Positions 17,456 to 25,451 of a DNA stretch of 35,366 nt are shown piece by piece. The stretch is taken from the NCBI GenBank assembly GCA_025361865.1, contig JANYJH010000074.1, positions 1 to 35,366 of the forward strand, given 5' to 3'. This DNA comes from Phragmitibacter sp. (GTDB lineage Bacteria > Verrucomicrobiota > Verrucomicrobiia > Verrucomicrobiales > Verrucomicrobiaceae). The notes under the pieces are model-generated. The model saw only the letters and a program-made list of their open reading frames with translations. It made no database searches and was not told the origin of the DNA. Both the position numbers and the translations under genes were made by a program. Each line of letters starts with the position of its first letter. Within the stretch, counting starts at the first letter, position 1.

Positions 17456-17878
17456 CTATCCACCACTGAGTGTGACTTGACCTTCTGCCAGCGTTTGCTC
17501 GCCGAGGGTGACTTTGCCGGAGGCTTGCACGAGGTTGCCCATGCGGCCCTGAAGGGTGGCTTCAATACGCAAAGTCTCACCGGGAAGCGCTGCGCCGAAG
17601 ATCTTCACAGAGCGGATGGCGGTGAGTCGGAGATCAGGCATGGCGGGAATCTCAGGATCAGTCTGCGCGGCGATGCCGGCGACTTGCGCGAGGGCTTCCA
17701 CCATCAAGACGGCGGGCATGATGGGTTGGGTGGGAAAGTGGCCCTTGAGGAAAGGGGCTTCACTGCGCAGAGTATATTCTCCGGTCGCGGAACGGCCCGG
17801 TTCCAAGGCGATCAACTCATCCACAAAGCGGAACTCCGGGCCGTGCGGCAGGGATTGAAGAGCTTCAGCGAGGTTCAT
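17456..17878 (-). CDS. FabZ/hotdog-type 3-hydroxyacyl-ACP dehydratase
   Basis: The 140-residue protein matches FabZ in length and motifs: LPHGPEFRFVDEL near the N terminus (FabZ LPHRxPFLxVDR), then FLKGHFPTQPIMPAVLMVEALAQ, which includes the catalytic histidine of GHFP and the glutamate of the following helix, and later RSVKIFGAALPGETL. The reaction is dehydration of 3-hydroxyacyl-ACP. The frame is open to 18109, but the ATG at 17878 overlaps the LolA-like stop codon (ATGA) and begins the homologous region, so I chose it. Pairing with a LolA-like gene recalls aryl-polyene and other specialised lipid clusters, where FabZ-like and LolA-like genes are neighbours; the rest of such a cluster is not present here. 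A housekeeping FabZ role is also possible. Confidence 0.85.
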   Translation of the reverse strand: MNLAEALQSLPHGPEFRFVDELIALEPGRSATGEYTLRSEAPFLKGHFPTQPIMPAVLMVEALAQVAGIAAQTDPEIPAMPDLRLTAIRSVKIFGAALPGETLRIEATLQGRMGNLVQASGKVTLGEQTLAEGQVTLSGG

Positions 17879-18576
17879 GATTTCGGCTTCATCTCCTCGA
17901 TTTGATAGCCTACGGTGTCCACCTTGAAAGTGTCGGCCTTGAGGCTTTCTCCGAGGACATAGGACTTCATGACCGTTTCCATCGTCGAGCCATCCCGCAT
18001 CTGAATGATGAAGCTGCGCAAGGAACCATCCGCGACGGAGACCGTAAGAAAGACGTTCTTCACGAAGATCACCGCCTGACGATCTCGCAGCACGAGGCTG
18101 AGCTTCCACACATCGGCTTGGCCCGCGACAGGCTCGACGTTCTCGATCTCAAAGCGTTTCTCGAATTCCGCGAGGGAAGCCCCGAAGCCTTCGCCGATCA
18201 TGGCGATGCCCTGCTGGTCGCTTTGCATGAGCGCCTCCCTGCTCCAGATGCGGGCTTTCTTTTCGCGGGCATCCAGCACGATGAGTTTCCCGTCCTTGCC
18301 GCGTAAGGCCAGCATGGTGGGCGGTTCACCGATCTGCCAGCGGAAATGGTCCGGCTTCTCCAACCAGATTTTCCCGGTGCGGATCAAGGGCCTGCCCACG
18401 GTGGTGAGTCGGCGGATTTGGTCAAAGTCGCCCTGCACGGTGGGCACTTGGGCAGCGAGCCGTAGCCATTTGGAGATGATGCCGCGTTTGTCGGTGGTCA
18501 CTTCAGAACGAGACGTAAGCGGGATGAAGCAAGCGGCCAGGCACAGCCAGAGAGTAGCCTTAATGGGGATGAACAT
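17875..18576 (-). CDS. LolA-like periplasmic lipoprotein carrier protein
   Basis: The 233-residue protein has a signal peptide (MFIPIKATLWLCLAACFIPL) and the LolA pattern: an early VQGDFDQIRRLTTVGRPL segment, GKIWLEKPDHFRWQIGEPP, which closely follows the LolA G-x-x-x-x-x-PxxFRWxxxxP signature, and later VFLTVSVADGSLRSFIIQMRDGS. LolA proteins carry lipids or lipoproteins across the periplasm from LolCDE. Overlap of its stop with the FabZ-like start suggests a specialised carrier serving a particular lipid rather than the housekeeping LolA; this is inference. I chose the ATG at 18576; a GTG at 18600 would add eight residues. No clear ribosome-binding site precedes either. Confidence 0.82.
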   Translation of the reverse strand: MFIPIKATLWLCLAACFIPLTSRSEVTTDKRGIISKWLRLAAQVPTVQGDFDQIRRLTTVGRPLIRTGKIWLEKPDHFRWQIGEPPTMLALRGKDGKLIVLDAREKKARIWSREALMQSDQQGIAMIGEGFGASLAEFEKRFEIENVEPVAGQADVWKLSLVLRDRQAVIFVKNVFLTVSVADGSLRSFIIQMRDGSTMETVMKSYVLGESLKADTFKVDTVGYQIEEMKPKS

Positions 18577-18693
18577 GCGTGAATGATTCGCCGGAACCAC
18601 GTTTCTTCAAGTCATACTCAATGCGGTCTTTGGATGAAGAAAAGGTAGGGTCGATTGCCCATCATCCGATGAGTGAAGAGTAGGCGTTAGATG

Positions 18694-18777
18694 AGTCTCA
18701 CGCAAAGCCGCAAAGCCGCAAAGAACTGAACAGAAGCATCCTCTGACCTTGGCGGCTTTGCGCCTTTGCGTGAGACT
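18694..18777. repeat. REP-like intergenic palindrome (CTCACGCAAAG type)
   Basis: The ends are perfect 14-base inverted repeats, AGTCTCACGCAAAG (18694-18707) and CTTTGCGTGAGACT (18764-18777), and pairing continues inwards with two mismatches over about 30 bases. The left arm contains three copies of an 8-base unit, GCAAAGCC-like. The element sits within the 319-base space (18577-18895) between the LolA-like gene and the MFS gene. The rest of that space holds only the MFS terminator and no credible gene. Palindromes of this composition look like dispersed REP or MITE-type elements; copy number cannot be judged from one window. Confidence 0.7.
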
Positions 18778-18834
18778 TTCAGGAGGGTGGCTTTAGGCAG
18801 AGGCGCAGCTCGTCCCTACCTTTGTTTCAAGGCA

Positions 18835-18867
18835 CAAAAAAGGCGGCTAACCGAAGCTAGCCGCCTT
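18835..18867 (-). terminator. Rho-independent terminator of the first MFS transporter gene
   Basis: On the minus strand a 10-base-pair stem, AAGGCGGCTA with TAGCCGCCTT (18840-18867), has an 8-base loop and is followed by a run of T (complement of the A run at 18835-18840). It lies about 30 bases after the stop codon of the transporter gene at 18896. The GC-rich stem and T tract make this a strong intrinsic terminator. Confidence 0.85.
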
Positions 18868-18895
18868 CGCGGATCATTTAGGACTGAGGCTGAAC

Positions 18896-20467
18896 TTACG
18901 CTTTATCATGCGCACGCTCATCTTCCACATGGACGGCTTTGTAGCCGCCGATGGTTTTGAAGTAGAGCAGGATGAGCAGGTAGATCAATGCCATCGTGGC
19001 AGGGATGTAAGCGTCTGCGGCGAGCGTGCGACGGTCGCCAGTCTGGTCAGCGGTGACGACAGCCTTTTGCTTGTCAGTGCGTTCCTTGGCTTCCTTGGCT
19101 TCACCGAGCTTCGTGCCATCGAGACCAACGGCTGAGGTGGATTCCAGATTGAGAAACTTGCTTGGAGCTGGAGCTTTGTATTCGGCGAACAGCGCAGGGT
19201 TCGCCTTGTTGAGCTCTTCACCAGCAAAGCGGTCTTTGCAGTAGCCGAGTCCAGGACCACCGATCAAACCAGCGGACAACATGCCGATACCACCCATGAT
19301 GGAGATGGCGACGGCACCAGTGCGCGGGAAGCGGTCAGAGGCGATGGCGAGCATTGTGGGCCAGAAGAAGGTCTTACCTACGGCGTAGATGCCGAGAGCG
19401 ATCAAGGCCATCGGGAAGCTGTTCATGCCGCTAGCGAGGTTCAGGCCGATACAGGCCGTGATGGAGCAGACTACGAGGAGACCCACAGGGGAGAGCTTGA
19501 GCGTCTTCTCGATGAAGTGAGCACAGAAGCGCAAGCCGAACATTAGGGCCGAGGTCCAGATGAAGAGAGCCTTGCCTTGCTCAGGAGTGAAGAGGTTGCC
19601 CGTGATGTTTTGAATCCAACCATCGGTGCCCAATTCAACAGCACCCACGAGTGAGTGCGTGACGAAGAGAACGAAGAGGAGGAGCGAACCCATTGAAAAC
19701 TTGGTGATGAGGGCGACGGCCAAAAGCAGCACACCAGAGATGATGTAGGCAGTGGTGGCGGAGAGACCGAGGGGGCCTGAGAAGAAGAGTGTGAGCAGGT
19801 AGCAGATGACCAAGGCACCGAGGATGCCTACGTCTTTAAACATTTCACCGAGGCTCACGCCTTTGACAGAGGCTTCTGACTTCGGCATCTGTTGACCGAA
19901 GAACATCACCCCATAGAGCACGGTGGGCACAAGGTAGATGGAGAGCTGGCCCTTCCAGCCCAATCCCATTTTATCACCCAAGATCCAGCCAGCGACGGTG
20001 CCGAGCACCATCCCTGCGGGCCATGAGGCGTGAAGGATGTTGAGGTAATGCGTGCGGTTATGCGGGAACAGAGTGGCGACGAGTGGATTCGCCACGGCTT
20101 CGAGAGTGCCGTTGGCGAAGGCGAAGATGAACATGCCCCATGAGAGCATGGAGTAGGCGTTCGCAGGTGAGGTCGCGCCAAAGGTAACGAAGGCCGAGAG
20201 GATGTGACAGGCGAAGGCCACCATGACCAGCTTCCCGTAGCCGATTTTATCAGCGATGACGCCGCCGATGATGATGCCGAAGCAGAAGCCCGTGAAGCCC
20301 ATGCCGCCGATGGCTCCAAGTTGAGTGGCGGTGAAACCAAACTCCTTGCCCCAGTTGGCGAAGATGCCGCCACGAATGGCGAAGCCGACGCCAGCCGCGA
20401 GGATGGCCATAAATCCTGCCCAAAGCAGGCGGTTTGCATTGGGCGCGATGCCCTCGTTATTACTCAT
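18896..20467 (-). CDS. MFS transporter, probable sugar permease (paralogue 1)
   Basis: This 523-residue protein is a 12-helix major facilitator. Recognisable parts are a first helix ([21 protein letters not shown]), the helix 2-3 loop [11 protein letters not shown] in place of the MFS GxxxDRxGRR motif, and the conserved [21 protein letters not shown] and [12 protein letters not shown] helices. A polar insert of about 75 residues, rich in Ala/Lys/Glu, separates the last two helices, and the C terminus has KTIGGYKAV. The overall pattern recalls FucP/NagP-like sugar importers, but substrate is not predictable. The neighbour at 20598-22127 is a paralogue with the same plan. A strong terminator follows the gene. 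Regulation is not evident from the 130-base upstream gap. Confidence 0.88.
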   Translation of the reverse strand: MSNNEGIAPNANRLLWAGFMAILAAGVGFAIRGGIFANWGKEFGFTATQLGAIGGMGFTGFCFGIIIGGVIADKIGYGKLVMVAFACHILSAFVTFGATSPANAYSMLSWGMFIFAFANGTLEAVANPLVATLFPHNRTHYLNILHASWPAGMVLGTVAGWILGDKMGLGWKGQLSIYLVPTVLYGVMFFGQQMPKSEASVKGVSLGEMFKDVGILGALVICYLLTLFFSGPLGLSATTAYIISGVLLLAVALITKFSMGSLLLFVLFVTHSLVGAVELGTDGWIQNITGNLFTPEQGKALFIWTSALMFGLRFCAHFIEKTLKLSPVGLLVVCSITACIGLNLASGMNSFPMALIALGIYAVGKTFFWPTMLAIASDRFPRTGAVAISIMGGIGMLSAGLIGGPGLGYCKDRFAGEELNKANPALFAEYKAPAPSKFLNLESTSAVGLDGTKLGEAKEAKERTDKQKAVVTADQTGDRRTLAADAYIPATMALIYLLILLYFKTIGGYKAVHVEDERAHDKA

Positions 20468-20597
20468 ATTTCTATTAGGTGGTGTGTTTGCAGTTTGGTT
20501 TGAGATGACTGTCGGCTGGTTTGGTGGCAGCGTTCAGAAAGGAGTTCGCCGTTTTTATCAGAAAGAGGGCAGGGAACAAGCTAAATCTGGTTTGGGA

Positions 20598-22127
20598 TCA
20601 GTGCGAGCCGATCTCCAGTGGCTTGTAGCCCCCCTTGGAACGGAAGTAGAAGAACATGATCAGGTAGCAGGCCAGCATGAAGCTGGGGAGCACGGCGATC
20701 TTGGAAAAAGCACCGCGCTTGCTCTCGGCCTGCACGGCTGTCAGCTCGGTGCTAGCGGCGGCATCGAGCGCTTTGATCTTGGCTTGATCGAGGCTCGGGG
20801 TATCGCCGAAGATGCTCGGTTTGGCGGGTCCTTCGACTTTCAGCAACAGCGGCGCATGGCTGCTGCTCAAGCGCTGGTGCATGTCCTGATCCTGCTGGTA
20901 GCCGATGAATGGGCTGCCGAGCACGCCGAGGAAAAGCACGCCCACTGCGGACACGCCATTCAAGGTCAGCGCGCCACCTTTCGGGAACTGCTCAGAGGTG
21001 AGGCCGAGAGTGGTGCTCCAGAGGAAAGTCTTGCCCAAAGCATAGATGGTGGCTGCGGCGACGATGGTCCAGCCGACACTGTGCGAAAGGAGCATGAGTC
21101 CGATGATGGCAATGGTGGAGCCGATGACCAGAAGGCCGATGGGTGAGAAGCGATGCACGATGGGCCCAGCATAGAAGCGCAGGATGGTCATGATGGCGGA
21201 GACATAGACGAAGACCCACGCGGCGAAGTTTGGCCAACCAGCAGGGCCATTGAGTTTGAGCAGCTCAGGCATCCAGCCGTCGGTGCCTAGCTCGCTAGTG
21301 GCCAGCGGTCCGATGATGACGAGCACGAGCAGGAACAGCCAGTTGCCCAAAGACGCGGTGTAGAGGCCAATGGCCGCCGCCACGATGGCGGCGATGATGA
21401 GGTCGATGGTCCAATTCACCTCATGCCCGGCCATCTGATAGACCGCCGCGACAATGAGCGCGGTGATGATGAAGAAGCCCACTGCGCCGACTTCCTTGAG
21501 CATATCGCGGTAGCTCACTCCGGCGGCCACGCGCTCGTTGGTTGGAAAGGTGCGTGGCAGAATGAGCACGGCATACAAGATTACTGGAACGAAGCACAAG
21601 GCGAAGCGGAACTTCCACACGGCATCAAAGAACAGATGCGTGTCTGGGAGCACCGCGCAGAATAAGGCTCCCAGGGCCAAGCCCGCAGGCCAGCCCGCAT
21701 GGAGGATGTTCAGCCACTTGGATTTGTCCTTGGGGAATAAGGTGGCGACGACGGGATTGATGAAGGACTCGACAGTGCCATTGGCCACGGCGACGAGCAG
21801 CGTGCTCCAGTAGAAGGATTGGAAGCCAGTGGCATTCAGCGTGAGCACGAGTGAGATCAGATGGCAACCAATGGCGAAGCACGCGACCGTCTTGTAGCCG
21901 ATCCAGTCGATGATGAGACTGAAGAAGATGATGCTCAAAGCGAAGGGCCACATACCTGCGCCGTTGATGGAGCCTTTCTCGTTTTCCGAGAGATTGAAGC
22001 CGTCCTGCAAAAGGCCGATGGTGTTTGCTCGGACGCCGAAGACAAAGGAGGTGGCGACGAGGGCGATGAAGCACGCCCAAAACAGTTTCATGTCGGGCCG
22101 GTCAGAGGTTGGGTTCGCAGTGGTCAT
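20598..22127 (-). CDS. MFS transporter, probable sugar permease (paralogue 2)
   Basis: The 509-residue protein is a second 12-helix MFS permease with the same landmarks as its downstream neighbour: DWIGYKTVA after helix 2, LVAVANGTVESFINPVVATLFP, LHAGWPAGLALG, ELGTDGWMPELL and, near the end, FYFRSKGGYKPL. It also carries a polar stretch of about 75 residues before the final helix. The two genes are about 130 bases apart on the same strand, so tandem duplication followed by divergence is the simplest origin. They are too different for a recent copy. Nearby KDPG aldolase and NagB genes suggest sugar or amino-sugar uptake, which is inference. Confidence 0.88.
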   Translation of the reverse strand: MTTANPTSDRPDMKLFWACFIALVATSFVFGVRANTIGLLQDGFNLSENEKGSINGAGMWPFALSIIFFSLIIDWIGYKTVACFAIGCHLISLVLTLNATGFQSFYWSTLLVAVANGTVESFINPVVATLFPKDKSKWLNILHAGWPAGLALGALFCAVLPDTHLFFDAVWKFRFALCFVPVILYAVLILPRTFPTNERVAAGVSYRDMLKEVGAVGFFIITALIVAAVYQMAGHEVNWTIDLIIAAIVAAAIGLYTASLGNWLFLLVLVIIGPLATSELGTDGWMPELLKLNGPAGWPNFAAWVFVYVSAIMTILRFYAGPIVHRFSPIGLLVIGSTIAIIGLMLLSHSVGWTIVAAATIYALGKTFLWSTTLGLTSEQFPKGGALTLNGVSAVGVLFLGVLGSPFIGYQQDQDMHQRLSSSHAPLLLKVEGPAKPSIFGDTPSLDQAKIKALDAAASTELTAVQAESKRGAFSKIAVLPSFMLACYLIMFFYFRSKGGYKPLEIGSH

Positions 22128-22192
22128 GGTGGGAAAGGCGGAATTACAGCGATACCGAACGTTTTTAGCAATAGCATTCCTTCGTGAAATGA

Positions 22193-22223
22193 AAAGCCGC
22201 CCGCAGTTCGTGCGGGCGGCTTT
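22193..22223 (-). terminator. Intrinsic terminator after the GlsB-type gene
   Basis: A perfect 13-base stem, AAAGCCGCCCGCA with TGCGGGCGGCTTT, encloses a 5-base loop. On the minus strand it is followed by a short T run. It lies 24 bases downstream of the small membrane protein gene ending at 22247 and upstream of the second MFS gene, so the two are probably transcribed separately. Confidence 0.8.
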
Positions 22224-22246
22224 AATAAGGCGCGCTGGCGTTTGCC

Positions 22247-22492
22247 TCAGCCGATGAGCCGATAGACGAATATCAGGAGGAATGAGCCACCGGTGGCAAT
22301 GCCGATGCTCTTCAGGCTGAAGCTGCTCACATCACCAATGCCGAGCATGGTGCCGATGTAACCGCCCACGATGGCTCCGGCGATGCCCAGTAGGACGGTA
22401 AGGATGAAGCCGCCGCCCTGTTTACCAGGAAAGAGAAGCTTGCCGAGAATGCCTGCGATGAGGCCCAGTATGATCCAGGAAAAGATACCCAT
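22247..22492 (-). CDS. GlsB/YeaQ/YmgE-family small membrane protein
   Basis: The 81-residue protein has the family plan of three hydrophobic segments: GIFSWIILGLIAGILGKLLFPGKQGGG at the N terminus, then FILTVLLGIAGAIVGGYIGTMLG, and a C-terminal ATGGSFLLIFVYRLIG. This is the transglycosylase-associated or GlsB group of inner-membrane proteins, usually induced in stress or stationary phase; the molecular role is unknown. It is transcribed away from the KDPG aldolase gene and is followed by its own terminator, so it is likely monocistronic. Confidence 0.9.
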   Translation of the reverse strand: MGIFSWIILGLIAGILGKLLFPGKQGGGFILTVLLGIAGAIVGGYIGTMLGIGDVSSFSLKSIGIATGGSFLLIFVYRLIG

Positions 22493-22605
22493 AGGCTAGC
22501 AAACTATCAAAACGGGCGTGAGCGAGCAATGCTTAGTTTTGATCCTTACTTGGTGCTTTTGAAGCTCATCCTTTACAGCGTCGCGGTCTTGGTAAGAATG
22601 AGCGC

Positions 22606-23364
22606 ATGTCTCTTGAAGTTCTCAATCGCATCGAAACCTTGGGCGTTGTGCCCGCCATTGTGCTGGGAGATTCCTCTCTTGCCGCTGATCTTGCAGCAGC
22701 TCTTTACGAGGGCGGACTGCCCTGTGCTGAGGTCACTTTGCGCACGCCGAGTGCTCTAGAAACGCTTCAGGAAATGGCGCGTCACCCCGGCTTGTTGATC
22801 GGCGCCGGGACCGTGATGAACATCGCTCAGGCACAACAAGCCATCGCTGCGGGAGCGAAGTTCATCGTGAGTCCCGGTGTGGATGAGTCCTTAATCCGCT
22901 TCTGCATGGAGCAGAATATTCTCATCATCCCCGGAGCCTGCACGCCCACGGAAGTCATGCTTGCCACGAATCTCGGCGTGCCTTGCATCAAGTTCTTCCC
23001 TTGCGATGCCTTTGGTGGAATGCCCGTGCTGAAGGCGCTGAACGGCCCCTTCCCGAACATGCGCTTCATGCCCACTGGCGGAATCTCGCTGGAGACCACG
23101 CCGGAGTTTCTCGCTTATAAGCCAGTGCTGGCCGTGGGCGGCACTTGGATGGTGAAGAGGGAATGGCTGGAGGCGGAGCGCTTCGACATCATCGCGGAAG
23201 CCTGCGCCGCCACGATGGCCATCATCAAACAAACCAAGCGCGGGGTGGATACCTCCAACCGCGTTCCGAAGCTCGGAAAGATGAGCGGCTTTGGCAAGGA
23301 CAGCGGGCTTTCCGCCATCAGCAAGGCGACGGTGAGCATCCACGAAGCGTTTATGGGAGAGTGA
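22606..23364 (+). CDS. eda: KDPG/KHG aldolase with a C-terminal extension
   Basis: The first 210 residues match Eda. The catalytic glutamate is in CAEVTLRT (E42), followed by LIGAGTV, IVSPGVDE, IPGACTPTE and the Schiff-base lysine in CIKFFPCD (K129). MPTGGISLE and VLAVGGTWMV complete the phosphate site. The enzyme splits 2-keto-3-deoxy-6-phosphogluconate into pyruvate and glyceraldehyde-3-phosphate, and often 4-hydroxy-2-oxoglutarate. The protein has 252 residues, about 40 more than E. coli Eda, with a basic Gly/Ser-rich tail (from about residue 210, QTKRGVDTSNRVPKLG). Such a tail may be a lineage trait. A palindromic repeat starts one base after the stop codon. Confidence 0.92.
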   Translation: MSLEVLNRIETLGVVPAIVLGDSSLAADLAAALYEGGLPCAEVTLRTPSALETLQEMARHPGLLIGAGTVMNIAQAQQAIAAGAKFIVSPGVDESLIRFCMEQNILIIPGACTPTEVMLATNLGVPCIKFFPCDAFGGMPVLKALNGPFPNMRFMPTGGISLETTPEFLAYKPVLAVGGTWMVKREWLEAERFDIIAEACAATMAIIKQTKRGVDTSNRVPKLGKMSGFGKDSGLSAISKATVSIHEAFMGE

Positions 23365-23365
23365 A

Positions 23366-23437
23366 GAAAGTAGTCCGCCAAGCCTTTGGCGGTTCATATC
23401 AGCTTCCCTGACCGCCGAAGCTCGGCGGACTACTTTC
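23366..23437. repeat. REP-like palindrome starting one base after the eda stop codon
   Basis: Terminal arms GAAAGTAGTCCGCC (23366-23379) and GGCGGACTACTTTC (23424-23437) are perfectly complementary. Inside, two further hairpins are visible: CCGCCAAGCCTTTGGCGG on the left and CCGCCGAAGCTCGGCGG on the right. The whole 72-base unit can therefore fold as one long stem or as a cruciform pair of hairpins. It has no U-run typical of an intrinsic terminator. It could still slow polymerase or stabilise the eda mRNA end. Confidence 0.7.
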
Positions 23438-23500
23438 CCTAGAACACGAAGAAGCACCATCTAACCGCGTAGTATTTAAACCCTACCATAGCCTCCCGCC

Positions 23501-25372
23501 ATGAACCCACGCCGCTCTGCCAGTGAAGCCCACGAGAAGATTCCTACGCTCATCTTCGATTCCTCCGCATCCGCCGCTGCATCCTTGGCGCGGGAAGTGA
23601 AGGAATTGATCGAAGCGAAGAACCGCGAGGGCAAAGCCGCTGTGCTGGGCCTTGCGACGGGCTCCACGCCGGTGCCGTTTTATCGCGAACTCATCCGTCT
23701 TCATCGCGAGGAAGGCTTGAGTTTCGCGAACGTCAGCTCCTTCAATTTGGATGAATACTTTGGCCTCGGCCCGGATCATCCTGAGAGCTACTACCGCTTC
23801 ATGTGTGATCAGCTCTTTGATCACATCGACATCCCCAAAGCCAACATCCATCTGCCCAGCGGCACGGTCGCGAGCGATCAAGTCTTCGAGCATTGTCGCC
23901 AGTATGAAGAGATGATCGACGCGGCAGGTGGCGTGGATTTGCAAATCCTCGGCATCGGACGAACGGGCCACATCGGCTTCAACGAACCAGGCTCTTCGCG
24001 TGAGTCCCTGACCCGACGCATCACCTTGGATCGAATCACCCGCCAGGATGCTGCGGCAGACTTCCGCGGTGAAGAGAACGTGCCTCGCTTCGCCATCACC
24101 ATGGGCGTCGGCACCATTCTGCGAGCGAAGAAGATCGCCCTCATGGCTTGGGGCGAGAACAAGGCTGGCGTCGTGGCCCGCGCGGTCGAAGGCGAAGTCA
24201 CGGATGCCGTCTCCGCTTCCTTCCTGCAAGAGCATCCGCAGTCCCGATACCTCATTGATCAAGGCGCTTCCCGTGAGCTGACGCGCGTGAAACTGCCGTG
24301 GCTTGTCGGCCCCGTTCGCTGGTCGCCGCAGGAGACGCGCCGCGCTGTTTGCTGGCTCTCGAACTCGCTCAAGCGGCCCGTCTTGAAGTTAACGGATGAG
24401 GACTATAACGAGCATGGCCTCTCTGATCTTCTCTCTGAACAAGGCCCCGCTTATCAGCTCAATATCCGCATCTTTAATCAGCTTCAGCACACTCTCTCGG
24501 GTTGGCCCGGTGGGAAGCCGAACGCGGATGACACCTTCCGTCCTGAACGCGCGAATCCTTATCCGAAGCGTGCGCTCGTGCTCAGTCCTGAGCCGCAAGA
24601 CGCCACCGTCAGCATGGGCAGCACCCTTGATCGTCTGCGGGAGCAGGGGCATGAAGTGAAGCTCGTCAGCATGACCAGCGGCAGTCTTCGCGTGTCCGAT
24701 GCCGAGGCTGACAAATTCGCGTCCATCCTGCTAGAGCTGGGCATCACCGCACCGGCCTCATGGAAGGAGCAGACGGAATATGCGCAGCGGATTCTCAGCC
24801 TCCTCGAAAGCAAGGGAGCGTTCGGCGAAGACCCGCTGGAGCTGCGCAAGCTCAAGGCGCTCGTCCTTCGCGGTGAACTGCGTGATTCAGCTCAGGCGCT
24901 TGGCTTGCCCCAGGATCGCATCACGTTCATGGACCTGCCGTTCTATGAAAAGGGACGTTATCGGCGCTTCAAACTGGAGGCCGAAGACACGGCTCACATC
25001 GTCCAGTTGCTGCGCGAATTCCAGCCTCATCAAATCTACATCACAGGGGATGCCGCTGATCCGAGCAGCGTCTCCGCTCTCTGCTTCCGCGCCTTGAAGG
25101 AAGCCCTCAAGGAAGCGCCAAGTGATGGCCCATGCAGCGTCTGGCTGTATCGCGGCAAGGAGAAAGCGCTGGAGCCGTGGGAGATTGATATGGCCATGCC
25201 GATCAGTCCGATGCAGCTTGAACTCAAGGCGCGGGCGTTGACGAGATACACCTCGCTGACCTCAATGGAGCTGGAAGCGACGAAGACCAATCAAGGAACT
25301 GCGCAGGCTTATGACTCGCTCGGACTGGCGAACTATGAGGCGATCGAAAGTTTCCAGCGCTGGCAGAGCTAA
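23501..25372 (+). CDS. nagB: Glucosamine-6-phosphate deaminase fused to a degenerate PIG-L/LmbE-like domain
   Basis: Residues about 1-290 are NagB: LGLATGSTPVPFYREL, SFNLDEYFGL (D84, E85), GIGRTGHIGFNEPGSS (H157, E162) and the later FLQEHP. NagB turns glucosamine-6-phosphate into fructose-6-phosphate and ammonia. Threonine (T155) stands at the position of E. coli Asp141. Residues about 355-623 align with the PIG-L deacetylase-like domain found fused to NagB in Bacteroidota, but its zinc motif HPDD reads EPQD (364-367), and the later aspartate/histidine region reads GDAADPSSVS (516-525) with no histidine. The second domain is thus probably non-catalytic. The gene lies between two palindromic repeats. 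Confidence 0.9.
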   Translation: MNPRRSASEAHEKIPTLIFDSSASAAASLAREVKELIEAKNREGKAAVLGLATGSTPVPFYRELIRLHREEGLSFANVSSFNLDEYFGLGPDHPESYYRFMCDQLFDHIDIPKANIHLPSGTVASDQVFEHCRQYEEMIDAAGGVDLQILGIGRTGHIGFNEPGSSRESLTRRITLDRITRQDAAADFRGEENVPRFAITMGVGTILRAKKIALMAWGENKAGVVARAVEGEVTDAVSASFLQEHPQSRYLIDQGASRELTRVKLPWLVGPVRWSPQETRRAVCWLSNSLKRPVLKLTDEDYNEHGLSDLLSEQGPAYQLNIRIFNQLQHTLSGWPGGKPNADDTFRPERANPYPKRALVLSPEPQDATVSMGSTLDRLREQGHEVKLVSMTSGSLRVSDAEADKFASILLELGITAPASWKEQTEYAQRILSLLESKGAFGEDPLELRKLKALVLRGELRDSAQALGLPQDRITFMDLPFYEKGRYRRFKLEAEDTAHIVQLLREFQPHQIYITGDAADPSSVSALCFRALKEALKEAPSDGPCSVWLYRGKEKALEPWEIDMAMPISPMQLELKARALTRYTSLTSMELEATKTNQGTAQAYDSLGLANYEAIESFQRWQS

Positions 25373-25373
25373 C

Positions 25374-25447
25374 GGAGCGCGGAGCTTTAGCCCGCATCAT
25401 TTCATTATAAACAAACACAAATACTGCGGGCTGAAGCTCCGCGCTCC
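25374..25447. repeat. REP-like palindrome between nagB and the lipoprotein gene
   Basis: Two 23-base arms (25374-25396 and 25425-25447) are inverted copies with a single difference, a T in the left arm opposite G. They begin GGAGCGCGGAGCTT and are very GC-rich. The 28-base centre is AT-rich (TCATTTCATTATAAACAAAC). The element starts one base after the nagB TAA and ends four bases before the ATG of the lipoprotein gene, so it fills the entire gap. It would put a strong hairpin over the downstream start region. Confidence 0.75.
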
Positions 25448-25451
25448 TTTT

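Noticed and set aside
18694-18777. CRISPR-like short repeats (GCAAAGCC units)
   Set aside because: Units are only 8 bases, directly adjoining with no spacers, and belong to one arm of a palindrome. No cas genes are present.
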